Assembly (NCBI RefSeq): GCF_009720745.1
Contig: NZ_WNKX01000018.1
Span: 1-64,000 of the forward strand
Length of the DNA stretch: 64,000 nucleotides
Direction of reading: 5' to 3'
Source: Massilia eburnea
Lineage (GTDB): Bacteria; Pseudomonadota; Gammaproteobacteria; Burkholderiales; Burkholderiaceae_D
Shown here: one piece after another, positions 36,255 through 45,216 of the stretch
Numbering within the stretch: the first letter of the stretch is position 1
Layout of the letters: every line of letters starts with the position of its first letter
Notes under the pieces: generated by a model
The model's database searches: none
What the model saw: the letters and a program-made list of their open reading frames with translations, nothing else
What the model was told of the DNA's origin: nothing
Translations under genes and position numbers: made by a program

Positions 36255-37280
36255 ATGTCTTTCCAAATTACTGTTCAGCCTAGCGGCCACCAATTCAGCT
36301 GCGAAGAAGACGAAACCGTCCTGGCCGCGGCCATGCGCGCCGGCGTCGGCCTGCCATACGGCTGCAAGAATGGCGCATGCAGCTCATGCAAAGGCAAGGT
36401 CGTGTCGGGCTCCGTCAGCCACAAGGCGCACCAGCGTCGCGCCCTGAGCGAGGAGGAGGAAGCGGCCGGCATGTCCCTGTTCTGCTGCGCCATCCCGCAC
36501 TCGGACCTGGTGCTGCAAGCGCGCGAAGTGGTGGGCAGCGGCGAATTCCCGATCAAGAAGATGCCGACCCGCGTCAACGCGCTGGAAAAGATGGCGCCGG
36601 ACGTGATGGTGCTGACGCTGCAGCTGCCGGCCAACGAAACCTTCCAGTACAAGGCCGGCCAGTACCTCGAATTCCTGCTGCGCGACGGCAAGCGCCGCGC
36701 CTACTCGATCGCCACCGCGCCGGAAGGCGGCGCGATCACCCTGCATATCCGCCACATGCCGGGCGGCCTGTTCACCGACCAGGTGTTCAGCACCATGAAG
36801 GAGCGCGACATCCTGCGCTTCGAAGGTCCGCTGGGCACCTTCTTCGTGCGCGACGATTCCGACAAACCGATGGTGCTGCTGGCATCGGGCACCGGCTTTG
36901 CGCCGATCAAGGCGATTGTTGAACATGAACGCGCCAGCGGCTCCAAGCGCCCGATGACGCTGTACTGGGGCGGCCGCCGTCCGCAGGACTTGTACATGGA
37001 CGCGCTGTGCCGCCAGTGGGCCGCCGAAATCCCGCACTTCAGCTACGTGCCCGTGGTTTCCGACGCGCTGCCGGAGGAAGGCTGGACCGGCCGCACCGGC
37101 TTCGTGCACCAGGCGGTGATCGACGACCTGCCGGACATGTCGGGCTACCAGGTCTACGCCTGCGGCGCCCCGATCGTCGTCGAATCGGCCAAGCGCGATT
37201 TCGTCAAGGATTGCAAGCTGCCGGAAGAAGAGTTTTACGCCGACGCGTTTACTTCCGAAGCTGACCTTCAACAACCTTAA
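36255..37280 (+). CDS. CDP-6-deoxy-delta-3,4-glucoseen reductase-like 2Fe-2S flavoprotein
   Basis: A 341-residue oxidoreductase: an N-terminal plant-type 2Fe-2S ferredoxin domain (GLPYGCKNGACSSCKGKV plus the later FCC cysteine), then a ferredoxin-NADP reductase-type FAD domain (RAYSIATAP) and NAD domain (LLASGTGFAPIKAIVEH; YACGAPIVVESAK). The domain order and sequence match the group annotated as AscD/CDP-6-deoxy-delta-3,4-glucoseen reductase in Betaproteobacteria. No deoxysugar genes are nearby, so it probably serves as a general electron donor to an unidentified partner. Confidence 0.85.
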   Translation: MSFQITVQPSGHQFSCEEDETVLAAAMRAGVGLPYGCKNGACSSCKGKVVSGSVSHKAHQRRALSEEEEAAGMSLFCCAIPHSDLVLQAREVVGSGEFPIKKMPTRVNALEKMAPDVMVLTLQLPANETFQYKAGQYLEFLLRDGKRRAYSIATAPEGGAITLHIRHMPGGLFTDQVFSTMKERDILRFEGPLGTFFVRDDSDKPMVLLASGTGFAPIKAIVEHERASGSKRPMTLYWGGRRPQDLYMDALCRQWAAEIPHFSYVPVVSDALPEEGWTGRTGFVHQAVIDDLPDMSGYQVYACGAPIVVESAKRDFVKDCKLPEEEFYADAFTSEADLQQP

Positions 37281-37338
37281 GTTCCACCCATGCGCTGCGC
37301 GCCATGGGGTGCGCAGCGCCCCATAGCACGCCAAACGT

Positions 37339-38559
37339 ATGCCATCAAACGGTTTCGCAGTCCTCCGCCACCGCAACTTCGCCTTCTACCTGTCAGCTCG
37401 CCTGCTCGGCACCATCGCCGTGCAAATGCAGAACGTCGCCATCGGCTGGCAAGTCTACGCACAGACCAAGAATCTTTACTACCTCGGCATGATCGGCCTG
37501 GCGCAATTCGCGCCCTTCCTGCTGCTGATCCTGTACGCAGGCCACGCCGCCGACCGCTACAACCGCCGCAACATCATCGCCGCCTGCCTTGGCGCGCAGC
37601 TGGTATGCGGGCTGGCGCTGCTTGGCTACACGCACAGCGGCTTTGGTGCGGTATGGCCGATCTTCGCCGTGCTGGCGCTGTATGGCAGCGCGCGGGCCTT
37701 CATGATGCCGGCCACCCAGGCGGTGGTGGTGAACATGGTGCCGCCTGAAGAATTCAGCCGCGCTGTGGCGCTCGCGAGTTCCACCTTCCAGGTCGCCGTG
37801 ATCCTTGGCCCGACACTGGGCGGCTTGCTGTACATCTCCGGCCCCGCCACCGTGTACACCGTCACCTCCACCATGCTGCTGCTGGCCGTGCTGCTGATGA
37901 TGCTTACCCGGCCCGCTCCGCAAGCCACACGCAAGGAACCGGCGACCTGGCACAGTGTATTCGAAGGCCTGCGCTTCGTCTGGTCGCGTCCGATCATGCT
38001 GGGCGCTATTTCGCTCGACCTGTTTGCAGTGCTGTTTGGCGGCGTCACCGCCCTGCTGCCCGCGCTGGCGCATGACCTGCTGCACGTTGGCCCCAGCGGG
38101 CTTGGCCTGCTGCGCACCGCGCCAGGCGCCGGGGCCGCACTGTGCTCGATCGCCCTCGCCTTCTGGCCGATCACGCGCCGCGTCGGCGCATGGATGTTCG
38201 GCGGCGTTGCCGTCTTCGGCATCTGCACCGTGATCCTGGGCTTTACCACCAGCTTTACCGTCGCACTCGCCTGCCTGCTGCTGCTCGGCACCGGCGACAT
38301 GATCAGCGTCTACGTTCGCCACCTGCTGGTGCAGTTCGAAACGCCGGACGAAATCCGCGGCCGCGTGAGCGCCGTCAACGCCGTGTTTATCGGCGCCTCC
38401 AATGAGCTGGGCGAATTCGAGTCCGGCATTACCGCCGGCTGGCTGGGCCTGACTCGCGCCGTGATCTTTGGCGGCTGCGCCACGCTGGCCGTGACCGGCA
38501 TCTGGGCCTGGCGCTTCCCGATCCTGTCGCGCATGGACCGCTTCCCAAGCCACAAGTAG
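37339..38559 (+). CDS. MFS transporter (enterobactin-exporter-like)
   Basis: A 406-residue transporter with about 12 hydrophobic segments. The start FAVLRHRNFAFYLSARLLGT and YAGHAADRYNRRNIIAACLG (A-motif loop) match the MFS_3/EntS-type group, and PATQAVVVNMVPPEEFSRAV and DEIRGRVSAVNAVFIGASNE are typical of it. The substrate is unknown. It lies 58 bp after the ferredoxin reductase gene and 15 bp before a DUF1345 gene, so the three may be co-transcribed. Confidence 0.86.
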   Translation: MPSNGFAVLRHRNFAFYLSARLLGTIAVQMQNVAIGWQVYAQTKNLYYLGMIGLAQFAPFLLLILYAGHAADRYNRRNIIAACLGAQLVCGLALLGYTHSGFGAVWPIFAVLALYGSARAFMMPATQAVVVNMVPPEEFSRAVALASSTFQVAVILGPTLGGLLYISGPATVYTVTSTMLLLAVLLMMLTRPAPQATRKEPATWHSVFEGLRFVWSRPIMLGAISLDLFAVLFGGVTALLPALAHDLLHVGPSGLGLLRTAPGAGAALCSIALAFWPITRRVGAWMFGGVAVFGICTVILGFTTSFTVALACLLLLGTGDMISVYVRHLLVQFETPDEIRGRVSAVNAVFIGASNELGEFESGITAGWLGLTRAVIFGGCATLAVTGIWAWRFPILSRMDRFPSHK

Positions 38560-38574
38560 TACCATAGGAATGAC

Positions 38575-39219
38575 ATGGCCTACCACATGATCCGCAGCCG
38601 TCCGCATTTGAGCGCCGCCATTGCGATAGGCGCCGTGGCGGGCATACTCCTGCCCTCTTCCCTGAAGCCGCTGGTGCGCGCCCTGTCGGCGTGGGATATC
38701 GCGGTCTGGACCTACCTGGTCTCCATGGCCTGGATGATGATGCGCGCCGACCACCACGAAGTGCGGCGCACGGCCGCTCGCCAGGACGAAAAAGGTTCCG
38801 TCATCCTGGCCAGCCTGGTGGTTGCGACCGTCATGAGCATGGCAGCCCTCAGCACCGAACTGGCCAGCCTGCGCGACGTCGCAGTCAGCCAGCGTGGACC
38901 GCATTACGCCTTTGTGGTGCTGACGCTGGTGGGCTCATGGCTGATGGTCGGCACCTTGTTCTGCTTCCACTACGCCCACCTTTACTACAATGCGCGCGGC
39001 CACCAGCGCCCACTGGCCTTCCCCGGTGGCGAAACCCAGCCGGACTACTGGGATTTCCTCTATTTCTCCTTCACCATCGCAGTCGCCGCCCAGACTTCGG
39101 ACGTATCGGTGCCCTCGGCCGCCATGCGCAGGCTGGTGCTGGGCCAGTCCGTGCTGAGCTTCTTCTTCAATCTTCTTATCCTGGGTTTATTTGTGAATAT
39201 GGCGGCTTCGCTGATGTAG
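38575..39219 (+). CDS. DUF1345 membrane protein
   Basis: A 214-residue inner membrane protein with five hydrophobic segments, starting MAYHMIRSRPHLSAAIAIGA. The stretch PDYWDFLYFSFTIAVAAQTS followed by DVSVPSAAMRRLVLGQSVLS is the hallmark of the DUF1345 family and resembles the pore/selectivity part of two-helix potassium channels, but channel function is not established. It lies 15 bp after the MFS gene. Confidence 0.85.
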   Translation: MAYHMIRSRPHLSAAIAIGAVAGILLPSSLKPLVRALSAWDIAVWTYLVSMAWMMMRADHHEVRRTAARQDEKGSVILASLVVATVMSMAALSTELASLRDVAVSQRGPHYAFVVLTLVGSWLMVGTLFCFHYAHLYYNARGHQRPLAFPGGETQPDYWDFLYFSFTIAVAAQTSDVSVPSAAMRRLVLGQSVLSFFFNLLILGLFVNMAASLM

Positions 39220-39273
39220 GCGTATGATGAAATCGCGTGGCAACACGTTTTGGTTAACAAACGGGAGCAGCAT

Positions 39274-39630
39274 ATGCAAATCAGTGTGAACACCGACAAA
39301 ACCATCGAACGTACTGCAGGCCTGGACGACCATGTGAAAGAAGTGGTCAAGACTGCACTCCACCGGTTCGGCGAGCACATCGGACGCGTCGACGTCCACC
39401 TCAGCGAAGGCAATGCACAGAAGTCCTCTGACGGAGATATCCGCTGCATGATCGAGGCGCGCGTCAACGGCTACCAGCCGATTGCCGTGACCGACCACGA
39501 GGCAACCCTGCATCAATCCATCCACGGCGCAGCAGACAAGCTGCAACGGGCCATCGACAGCGCCTTGGGCCGCTTGAACGATGGCAAGCGCCACACTTCC
39601 CAGCCCAACTTTGAAGAGGCTGAGGAATAA
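39274..39630 (+). CDS. RaiA/HPF-like ribosome-associated protein
   Basis: A 118-residue protein beginning MQISVNTDKTIERTAGLDDH, with HRFGEHIGRVDVHLSEGNAQ and a C-terminal helix (LHQSIHGAADKLQRAIDSAL) of the hibernation-promoting factor fold. Such proteins bind the 30S decoding site during starvation or stress. Here the core is complete but it lacks the long C-terminal dimerisation domain. The start is supported by GGGAG 6 nt upstream. Confidence 0.8.
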   Translation: MQISVNTDKTIERTAGLDDHVKEVVKTALHRFGEHIGRVDVHLSEGNAQKSSDGDIRCMIEARVNGYQPIAVTDHEATLHQSIHGAADKLQRAIDSALGRLNDGKRHTSQPNFEEAEE

Positions 39631-39633
39631 TCC

Positions 39634-40407
39634 TTAGCTTCCGGCAGCCAGCCCTTTCAGGTAGCGGATACCTTGCAGGGCACGGCTGCCGTACCAGGAC
39701 ATCATCTCCCCATCCACCAGTTGCACCGGCTTGCCGATCTGGCATTCCAGCGCATCCACGTGTTCTTCCGTGAAGCGGTAAGGCTCGGATGACAGCAGCA
39801 CCTGGTCGATATCGCGCAGCAGCGCCTCATCCCATGTGAATGATGGGTAACGCTTGTCGCCCAATTCGGGAACCGACCAGCCGATCAGCGCCAGCATGCG
39901 GGCGATATAGGTATCGCGCGACACCGTCATCCAAGGATCTTTCCAGATGCAGTACAGGACACGCTGCGGGCTGCCCGGCTGCACCAGCGCCAGCTCGCGC
40001 TCAAATTCTGCGCACCAGGCATCCGCACGCTCCTGCGCGCAGAACACGCCGCCCATCAACTGCACCAGCGCCAGGTTATCGCGCGGATCGATAGGGTGCG
40101 TGACCACGATATTCGGCACGAACTCAGCCAGCTTGTCGACGGTGGGCTTTTCGTTCTCGTCGATGTTCACCACCAGGTGGGTCGGCGCCAGCTTGCGTAT
40201 CTTCTCGATGTTGACATCCTTGGTGCCGCCCACTTTCGGGATGGCGCGTACGGTGTCTGCGGGGTGAATGCAAAAACCCGTGCGCCCAACCAGCTGCGGC
40301 GCCAATCCCAGATCGCAAAGAAGCTCGGTAATCGAAGGCACCAGCGACACGATGCGCGCGTTTGGAGCGGCCGCGTGTTGCGTGCCGAGGATATCGGTGT
40401 ATTTCAT
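39634..40407 (-). CDS. Helical-backbone metal/corrinoid-receptor protein (BtuF-like), without signal peptide
   Basis: A 257-residue protein of the periplasmic-binding BtuF/FhuD fold: ARIVSLVPSITELLCDLGLA, LVGRTGFCIHPADTVRAIPK VGGTKDVNIEKIRKLAPTHL in order, then the long backbone helix and SFTWDEALLRDIDQVLLSSE. The N-terminus (MKYTDILGTQHAAAPNA) has no signal peptide, so it appears cytosolic, unlike transport-binding proteins. No ABC transporter genes are beside it. It may sense or handle a metal or corrinoid rather than import it. Confidence 0.82.
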   Translation of the reverse strand: MKYTDILGTQHAAAPNARIVSLVPSITELLCDLGLAPQLVGRTGFCIHPADTVRAIPKVGGTKDVNIEKIRKLAPTHLVVNIDENEKPTVDKLAEFVPNIVVTHPIDPRDNLALVQLMGGVFCAQERADAWCAEFERELALVQPGSPQRVLYCIWKDPWMTVSRDTYIARMLALIGWSVPELGDKRYPSFTWDEALLRDIDQVLLSSEPYRFTEEHVDALECQIGKPVQLVDGEMMSWYGSRALQGIRYLKGLAAGS

Positions 40408-40473
40408 GGGCGCTATTGAACCACACTTGGGCTATCATTAACACCTGTTGATACCGTAGTAAGAAAGTTCATC

Positions 40474-41448
40474 TTGAAACCGATTGGCGCCTTTGGCGCA
40501 TCCGCATACCAGATCCAGTCCCTGCAACTTTTCCGCGGCGCCGACAGCCTGCGCATCGCACCGCTGCTGCAGGACTGCCCGATCGTGCAGGTCGAACAAG
40601 GCGAGGTGGTGACCGATCCTCAGCGCGCCCGCCTCTACATCGTCCTGCGCGGCGCGCTATCGGTTGCAGCCGATACCAGCACCGGCATGTCCGACGGCAC
40701 CACGATCAGCAAAATCCTGCCCGGCGAAAGCGTCGGCGAACAGGCGGTGCTCGATGATGAAGCCAACCAGGCAAGCATCACCGCGCTCGAGCAAAGCGAA
40801 TTGCTCGTCATCGAATCCGAACTGGCATGGCAGTTGATCGACGCAGCAAACGGCGTCGCCCGCAATCTGCTGCGCCTGCTGTCCTTCCGCATCCGCGCCG
40901 CCAATGCGCAGCTGCGGCGGCGCCAGAAGCTCGGCGAATTCTATCGCCAGCTGTCGATGGTGGACGGCCTGACCGGCCTGTATAACCGCGCCTGGCTGAA
41001 CGACTTCCTGCCGCAGCTGGTCGCCAGCGCCCAGGCCACCGGCCAGCCGCTGTCGCTGATCATGCTCGACATCGACCACTTCAAGAAATTCAACGACAGC
41101 CACGGCCACTTGCAAGGCGACCAGGCCCTGCGCACCGCCGCGCAAGTCTTGACCGGCGCCCTGCGCCCAACGGATTTCGCCGTGCGCTACGGCGGCGAAG
41201 AAATGATGGTGGTGCTGCCTGACACGAACGTGCAGGTGGCAGAAGCAGTCGCCGTCCGCCTGTGCCAGCGCATGCGCGACGCCATCGTCTTCAGCGACAT
41301 GCGCCAGCCGCTGCCGCACATCACCAGCTCCTTCGGCGTCGCCGCCCTCGCCCCGTCGCAAGACGAAACCTCCCTCATCGCCGCCGCCGACGCCGCCCTC
41401 TACCGCGCCAAGGAAAGCGGCCGCAACTGCGTCGAAGTCTCAAGATAA
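40474..41448 (+). CDS. Diguanylate cyclase with N-terminal cyclic-nucleotide-binding-like domain
   Basis: A 324-residue signalling protein. Residues about 17-130 are a CNB/CRP-type beta-barrel (IVQVEQGEVVTDPQRARLYI; ILPGESVGEQAVLDDEANQA). The GGDEF domain follows from about residue 163: DGLTGLYNRAWLNDFLPQLV, MLDIDHFKKFNDSHGHLQGD, and the active loop RYGGEEMMVVLP at residues 240-244 (GGEEM instead of GGDEF/GGEEF). It would make c-di-GMP under control of a bound ligand or protein. The start is a TTG at 40474 with AAGAAAG upstream. A perfect long hairpin follows the stop. Confidence 0.88.
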   Translation: MKPIGAFGASAYQIQSLQLFRGADSLRIAPLLQDCPIVQVEQGEVVTDPQRARLYIVLRGALSVAADTSTGMSDGTTISKILPGESVGEQAVLDDEANQASITALEQSELLVIESELAWQLIDAANGVARNLLRLLSFRIRAANAQLRRRQKLGEFYRQLSMVDGLTGLYNRAWLNDFLPQLVASAQATGQPLSLIMLDIDHFKKFNDSHGHLQGDQALRTAAQVLTGALRPTDFAVRYGGEEMMVVLPDTNVQVAEAVAVRLCQRMRDAIVFSDMRQPLPHITSSFGVAALAPSQDETSLIAAADAALYRAKESGRNCVEVSR

Positions 41449-41450
41449 AA

Positions 41451-41503
41451 GTCGGGGGCAAAGCGAAAAAGGGGACGTACCCCTTTTTCGCTTTGCCCCC
41501 GAC
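41451..41503. terminator. Perfect palindrome with 24-bp arms, likely bidirectional terminator
   Basis: The left arm (41451-41474) begins GTCGGGGGCAAAGCG and is complementary at all 24 positions to the right arm (41480-41503), with a 5-nt loop ACGTA. It contains AAAAAGGGG/CCCCTTTTT near the loop. It fills the gap between the convergent diguanylate cyclase and DUF5610 genes, reaching within 3 bp of each. Confidence 0.85.
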
Positions 41504-41505
41504 TT

Positions 41506-42069
41506 CTACGCGACCTTGCTGCCGGTCTGGGATTCGTCGGTGGAGGTGGACTGCCTTTGATTTGAAACAAAGGAATCCAGGCCCTTTTGCACCAGGTCGT
41601 AAGTCTTGTCGATGTTGGAGGCAATGTCGCCGTCCAGCACTTTCAGGCCTTTCAGGATGTCACGCGCTTCCTTAAAGCCTTTTTCAATGCCGCCCTTGAT
41701 CGTATCCATGAAACTGTTCAGTGCGTCATCGCCCTTCAAATCAGTGTGCTGCTGCTGGAATGCGCTGAAGAAGGCGGTGGAGAGCGATACAATGCGCCCC
41801 GCCGTGCCTTCCGGCGTATTGTCCTGGCTCGCGGCGTTCTGGATCGCATCCGGCCCGAAGTCGGCCTGCAACTGCTCATTGATCGAGGTAATGGCCGATT
41901 TGTAGACCAGCGCCAGCGGGTCGTTCTCGGATTTCAGCGAAACTGAGGCCGATTCTTGCAGGATCGAAACGTTCAGCTGCATCTTGGCGCGGTTGGACGC
42001 CGAAATTGCCGTGTCATTGCTCGCTGTAGCGGGGGTGGCACGGGTGTTGACGGAAATGGGATTTGACAC
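41506..42069 (-). CDS. DUF5610 family protein
   Basis: A 187-residue protein with a low-complexity N-terminus (VSNPISVNTRATPATASND) and a helical C-terminal domain of the DUF5610 type: ALVYKSAITSINEQLQADFG, TPEGTAGRIVSLSTAFFSAF and KGGIEKGFKEARDILKGLKV. The function is unknown. A GTG start at 42069 is chosen since AAGGAGG lies 6 nt before it; the frame is open further upstream but without such a site. It is divergent from sbcB. Confidence 0.8.
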   Translation of the reverse strand: MSNPISVNTRATPATASNDTAISASNRAKMQLNVSILQESASVSLKSENDPLALVYKSAITSINEQLQADFGPDAIQNAASQDNTPEGTAGRIVSLSTAFFSAFQQQHTDLKGDDALNSFMDTIKGGIEKGFKEARDILKGLKVLDGDIASNIDKTYDLVQKGLDSFVSNQRQSTSTDESQTGSKVA

Positions 42070-42119
42070 AACAGTCCTCCTTGCCTCAGCATTCGATAAC
42101 GAGAACCAACATTTGCACC

Positions 42120-43565
42120 ATGAGTAACCATACCTTTTTGTGGCATGACTACGAAACCTTCGGCGCCGTGCCACGCCGTGATCGCCCAGCCCAGTTTGCC
42201 GCCATCCGTACCGACGCAGAGCTGAACGAAATCGGCGAGCCGATCATGCTGTTCTGCCAGCCAGCCAACGACTACCTTCCCGACCCGGTCGCCTGCCTGA
42301 TCACCGGCATTACTCCACAGCAAGCCTTGCAGCAGGGTGTGCCGGAACACAAGTTCGCGGCGACGGTCGAGAAAGCCTTTTCGGAGCCTGGCACCATAGG
42401 CGTAGGCTACAACACTATCCGATTCGACGATGAAGTGACGCGCTTCTTGTTTTGGCGCAACTTAATCGACCCGTATGCGCGCGAATGGCAGAACCAGTGC
42501 GGACGCTGGGATTTGCTGGATGTGGTGCGGATGACCTATGCGCTGCGCCCCGAAGGTATTGAGTGGCCTCTTAATGATAGCGGTAAACCGAGCTTCAAGC
42601 TTGAGCATTTGACCAGGGCCAATGGCCTGGTGCACGAGGCGGCGCACGATGCCTTGTCCGACGTGCGCGCCACCATTGCGCTGGCCCGTCTGATCCGCCA
42701 GAAGCACCCGAAGCTGTTCGATTTCTGCCTGGCCTTGCACAAGAAGGATCGCGTGGCGGAGGAGATCGGCCTGCACCTGGCGGCAAACCTGCGCCAGCCT
42801 TTCCTGCACGTGTCGGGCATGTTCCCGGCGGAGCGCGGCTGCCTGGCGCTGGTGTGGCCATTGGCGCCGCATCCGTCGAACAAGAATGAGCTGCTGGTGT
42901 GGGATTGTTCGTATGATCCGCAGGAATTGTTTGCGCTGGATGCCGATACCATCCGCATCCGCATGTTCACCCGCTCCGATGCCATGCCGGAGGGGATGTC
43001 GCGCTTGCCGATCAAGAGCATCCACTTGAATAAGTCGCCGATGCTGGTGTCGAACCTGAAAACGCTGCGGCCGGAATTGGCCGAGCGCTGGGGACTGGAC
43101 CTGGAGGCGGCGCGGGCCCATGCGGCGCGTGCGGCTGCCGGCCCCGATATGACGGCGATCTGGGAGCAGGTGTTCTGGCGCCCGGCTGCCGAGCCGGCGG
43201 ATGTGGATGAAGATTTGTACGGTGGCTTTGTGGGCAATGGCGATAAGCGCTTGCTGGAATCTCTGCGGCGCGAACATCCGGCCAAGCTGGCGTCGGCATC
43301 GCCGCATTTCCAGGATGAGCGGCTGGGGGAGCTGCTGTTCCGCTATCGCGCGCGTAATTTCCCGCAGACTTTGTCCGAGGAGGAGTTTGAACATTGGGAG
43401 CAGCATCGCGCGGCGCGCCTGTTTGAAGGCGCTGGCGGGGCGCGCACGGTCGATGAGCTGTTCTCGGAACTGGACCGCCTTGGCGCGGAGACCGATGAGC
43501 GGGGGCAGGAAGTGCTGGCTGCCTTGTACGACTACGTGGAGATGATTGCGCCGGAGCGCTATTAA
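42120..43565 (+). CDS. sbcB: Exodeoxyribonuclease I
   Basis: A 481-residue 3'-5' single-strand DNA exonuclease acting in recombination and mismatch repair. The DEDDh exonuclease fold is seen in FLWHDYETFGAVPRRDRPAQ FAAIRTD at the start (catalytic D and E), GYNTIRFDDEVTRFLFWRNL, and HEAAHDALSDVRATIALARL (with the final H and D). The SH3-like and C-terminal helical domains follow. The start MSNHTF at 42120 places the active site as in the E. coli protein. The stop codon lies at the very edge of repeat copy D. Confidence 0.95.
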   Translation: MSNHTFLWHDYETFGAVPRRDRPAQFAAIRTDAELNEIGEPIMLFCQPANDYLPDPVACLITGITPQQALQQGVPEHKFAATVEKAFSEPGTIGVGYNTIRFDDEVTRFLFWRNLIDPYAREWQNQCGRWDLLDVVRMTYALRPEGIEWPLNDSGKPSFKLEHLTRANGLVHEAAHDALSDVRATIALARLIRQKHPKLFDFCLALHKKDRVAEEIGLHLAANLRQPFLHVSGMFPAERGCLALVWPLAPHPSNKNELLVWDCSYDPQELFALDADTIRIRMFTRSDAMPEGMSRLPIKSIHLNKSPMLVSNLKTLRPELAERWGLDLEAARAHAARAAAGPDMTAIWEQVFWRPAAEPADVDEDLYGGFVGNGDKRLLESLRREHPAKLASASPHFQDERLGELLFRYRARNFPQTLSEEEFEHWEQHRAARLFEGAGGARTVDELFSELDRLGAETDERGQEVLAALYDYVEMIAPERY

Positions 43566-43682
43566 AACCGGTAACCCGGTCGGATGGCCGCCCCGTCTGA
43601 CCCGCGGGGCTCAGACACCCTGCCCGCGACCGCCGCGGATTGGTGTCAGACCCTGCGGGTCTGGCACTGGTTTACCGGTTTT
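43564..43682. repeat. Palindromic intergenic element, copy D
   Basis: A 119-bp copy starting AAAACCGGTAACCCGG and ending GGTTTACCGGTTTT; it is copy A in the opposite orientation (the CGGATGGCCGCCCCG segment is at its left end). Two inner hairpins are based on GTCTGACCC and TGTCAGACCC. It exactly fills the gap between convergent sbcB and pyrF, touching the stop codons of both. Confidence 0.85.
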
Positions 43683-44502
43683 AGGCGCGGTGAGCGTTAA
43701 TCGCGTCGCGCGTCTCTTGCGCCACGCGGCGTGCAGCAGCAGCGAAGTCCTCACCACCCTGCTGCGTCGCGTACAAGATCGCCCGCGAAGAGTTGATCAT
43801 CATGCCCGTGCCGTTATAGGTACGGCCGGCCCTCACCGTCGCCTCAATATCCCCGCCCTGCGCGCCAATCCCCGGCACCAGCAGCGGCATATCGCCCACA
43901 ATCCCGCGCACCTGCGCCAGCTCTTCCGGGAAGGTCGCGCCCACCACCAGCGCGCACTGGCCGTTGGCATTCCACTTCTCCGCCACCAGTTTGGCAACGT
44001 GCTGGTACAACGGCTTGCCGTCCACCTTCAGGAACTGCAGGTCCGAGCCGCCCGCATTGGATGTGCGGCACAAGATGATCACACCACGGTCGCTCCACTC
44101 CATGTACGGCTCAACAGTGTCCGACCCCATATAGGGATTCACAGTCACGGCATCCGCGCCATAGCGGTCGAAGGCCTCGCGCGCATACTGCTTGGCGGTG
44201 GCGCCGATGTCGCCGCGCTTGGCGTCCAGGATCATCGGGATATGCGGGTAGTTTTCTTTTGCGTAGGCGCAGATCTTTTCCAGCTGGTCTTCCGCCCCAA
44301 GCGCCGCGAAATAGGCGATCTGCGGCTTGAAGGAGCACGCCAGGTCGGCGGTAGCGTCGATGATCTCGGTGCAGAACTGATAAATGCCTTGCGGGTTATT
44401 CTGGAATTGCGCAGGCAGGCGCGCCATGTCCGGGTCCAGGCCAACGCACAGCAGGGAATCGTTGGCTGCCCAGGCAGCGGAAAGTTTATCGATAAATGTC
44501 AC
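43681..44502 (-). CDS. pyrF: Orotidine 5'-phosphate decarboxylase
   Basis: A 273-residue type 2 (subfamily 2) OMP decarboxylase, the last step of UMP synthesis. Seen are LLCVGLDPDMARLPAQF, the catalytic KPQIAYFAALG and MILDAKRGDIGATAKQYARE (the D-x-K-R-G-D-I-G motif), and LLVPGIGAQGGDIEATVRAG. The GTG at 44502 is chosen because AGAGGT lies 6 nt upstream; the longer open frame upstream has no supporting features. Confidence 0.95.
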   Translation of the reverse strand: MTFIDKLSAAWAANDSLLCVGLDPDMARLPAQFQNNPQGIYQFCTEIIDATADLACSFKPQIAYFAALGAEDQLEKICAYAKENYPHIPMILDAKRGDIGATAKQYAREAFDRYGADAVTVNPYMGSDTVEPYMEWSDRGVIILCRTSNAGGSDLQFLKVDGKPLYQHVAKLVAEKWNANGQCALVVGATFPEELAQVRGIVGDMPLLVPGIGAQGGDIEATVRAGRTYNGTGMMINSSRAILYATQQGGEDFAAAARRVAQETRDAINAHRA

Positions 44503-44616
44503 GGCGGACCTCTTTTTTCTTTTCGTTGCAAACCCACCATTATAACGGGCGGCGATGTGCGCCTTGCGCCAAGCAATTGCGTGTATATTTCGATAATACG
44601 TTCCAGGGAGCGAATA

Positions 44617-45207
44617 ATGCGAAAAATTCTGGCAGTGAGTGTGCTGGCTTGCGTTTTCCTGTCCGGCTGCGGCTACAACGAGTTCCAGGCGAAGGACGAA
44701 GCGGTCAAGGCCCAATGGGGCGAGGTGGTCAACCAGTACCAGCGGCGGGCCGATTTGATCCCGAACCTGGTCAATACGGTGAAGGGCTATGCCTCGCACG
44801 AGCGCGAGACGCTGGAGGCGGTCACCAGGGCGCGCGCTTCGGCCACCAGCGTGCAGGTGACGCCGGACGTGCTGAATAACCCCGGCGCCTTGCAAAAGTT
44901 CCAGCAGGCGCAGGGTGAGCTGACCAACGCCCTGTCGCGCCTCATGGTGGTGGCGGAAAAATATCCCGACCTGAAGGCGGATGCCAGTTTCCGCGACCTG
45001 CAGTCGCAGCTCGAGGGTACGGAAAACCGCATCACCGTGGCGCGCCAGCGCTATATCGCTTCTGTACAGGACTTCAACGTCCTGGCGCGGCGCTTCCCGA
45101 CCAACCTGACCGCCAAAATGTTCGGCTATGACGTGAAGCCCAGCTTTACGGTCGAGAATGAGAAATCCATATCAACCGCGCCAACTGTGGACTTCAACAA
45201 GAAGTAA
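44617..45207 (+). CDS. lemA: LemA-family lipoprotein
   Basis: A 196-residue protein with an N-terminal signal and lipobox (VSVLACVFLSGCGYNEFQAK, Cys20), then the LemA helical domain: VKAQWGEVVNQYQRRADLIP NLVNTVKGYA in order, LSRLMVVAEKYPDLKADASF and QLEGTENRITVARQRYIASV, ending VKPSFTVENEK. LemA proteins are envelope-associated and usually accompany TPM-domain genes, as here. Exact function unknown. It is first in a three-gene operon. Confidence 0.92.
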   Translation: MRKILAVSVLACVFLSGCGYNEFQAKDEAVKAQWGEVVNQYQRRADLIPNLVNTVKGYASHERETLEAVTRARASATSVQVTPDVLNNPGALQKFQQAQGELTNALSRLMVVAEKYPDLKADASFRDLQSQLEGTENRITVARQRYIASVQDFNVLARRFPTNLTAKMFGYDVKPSFTVENEKSISTAPTVDFNKK

Positions 45208-45216
45208 GGAGCTTCC

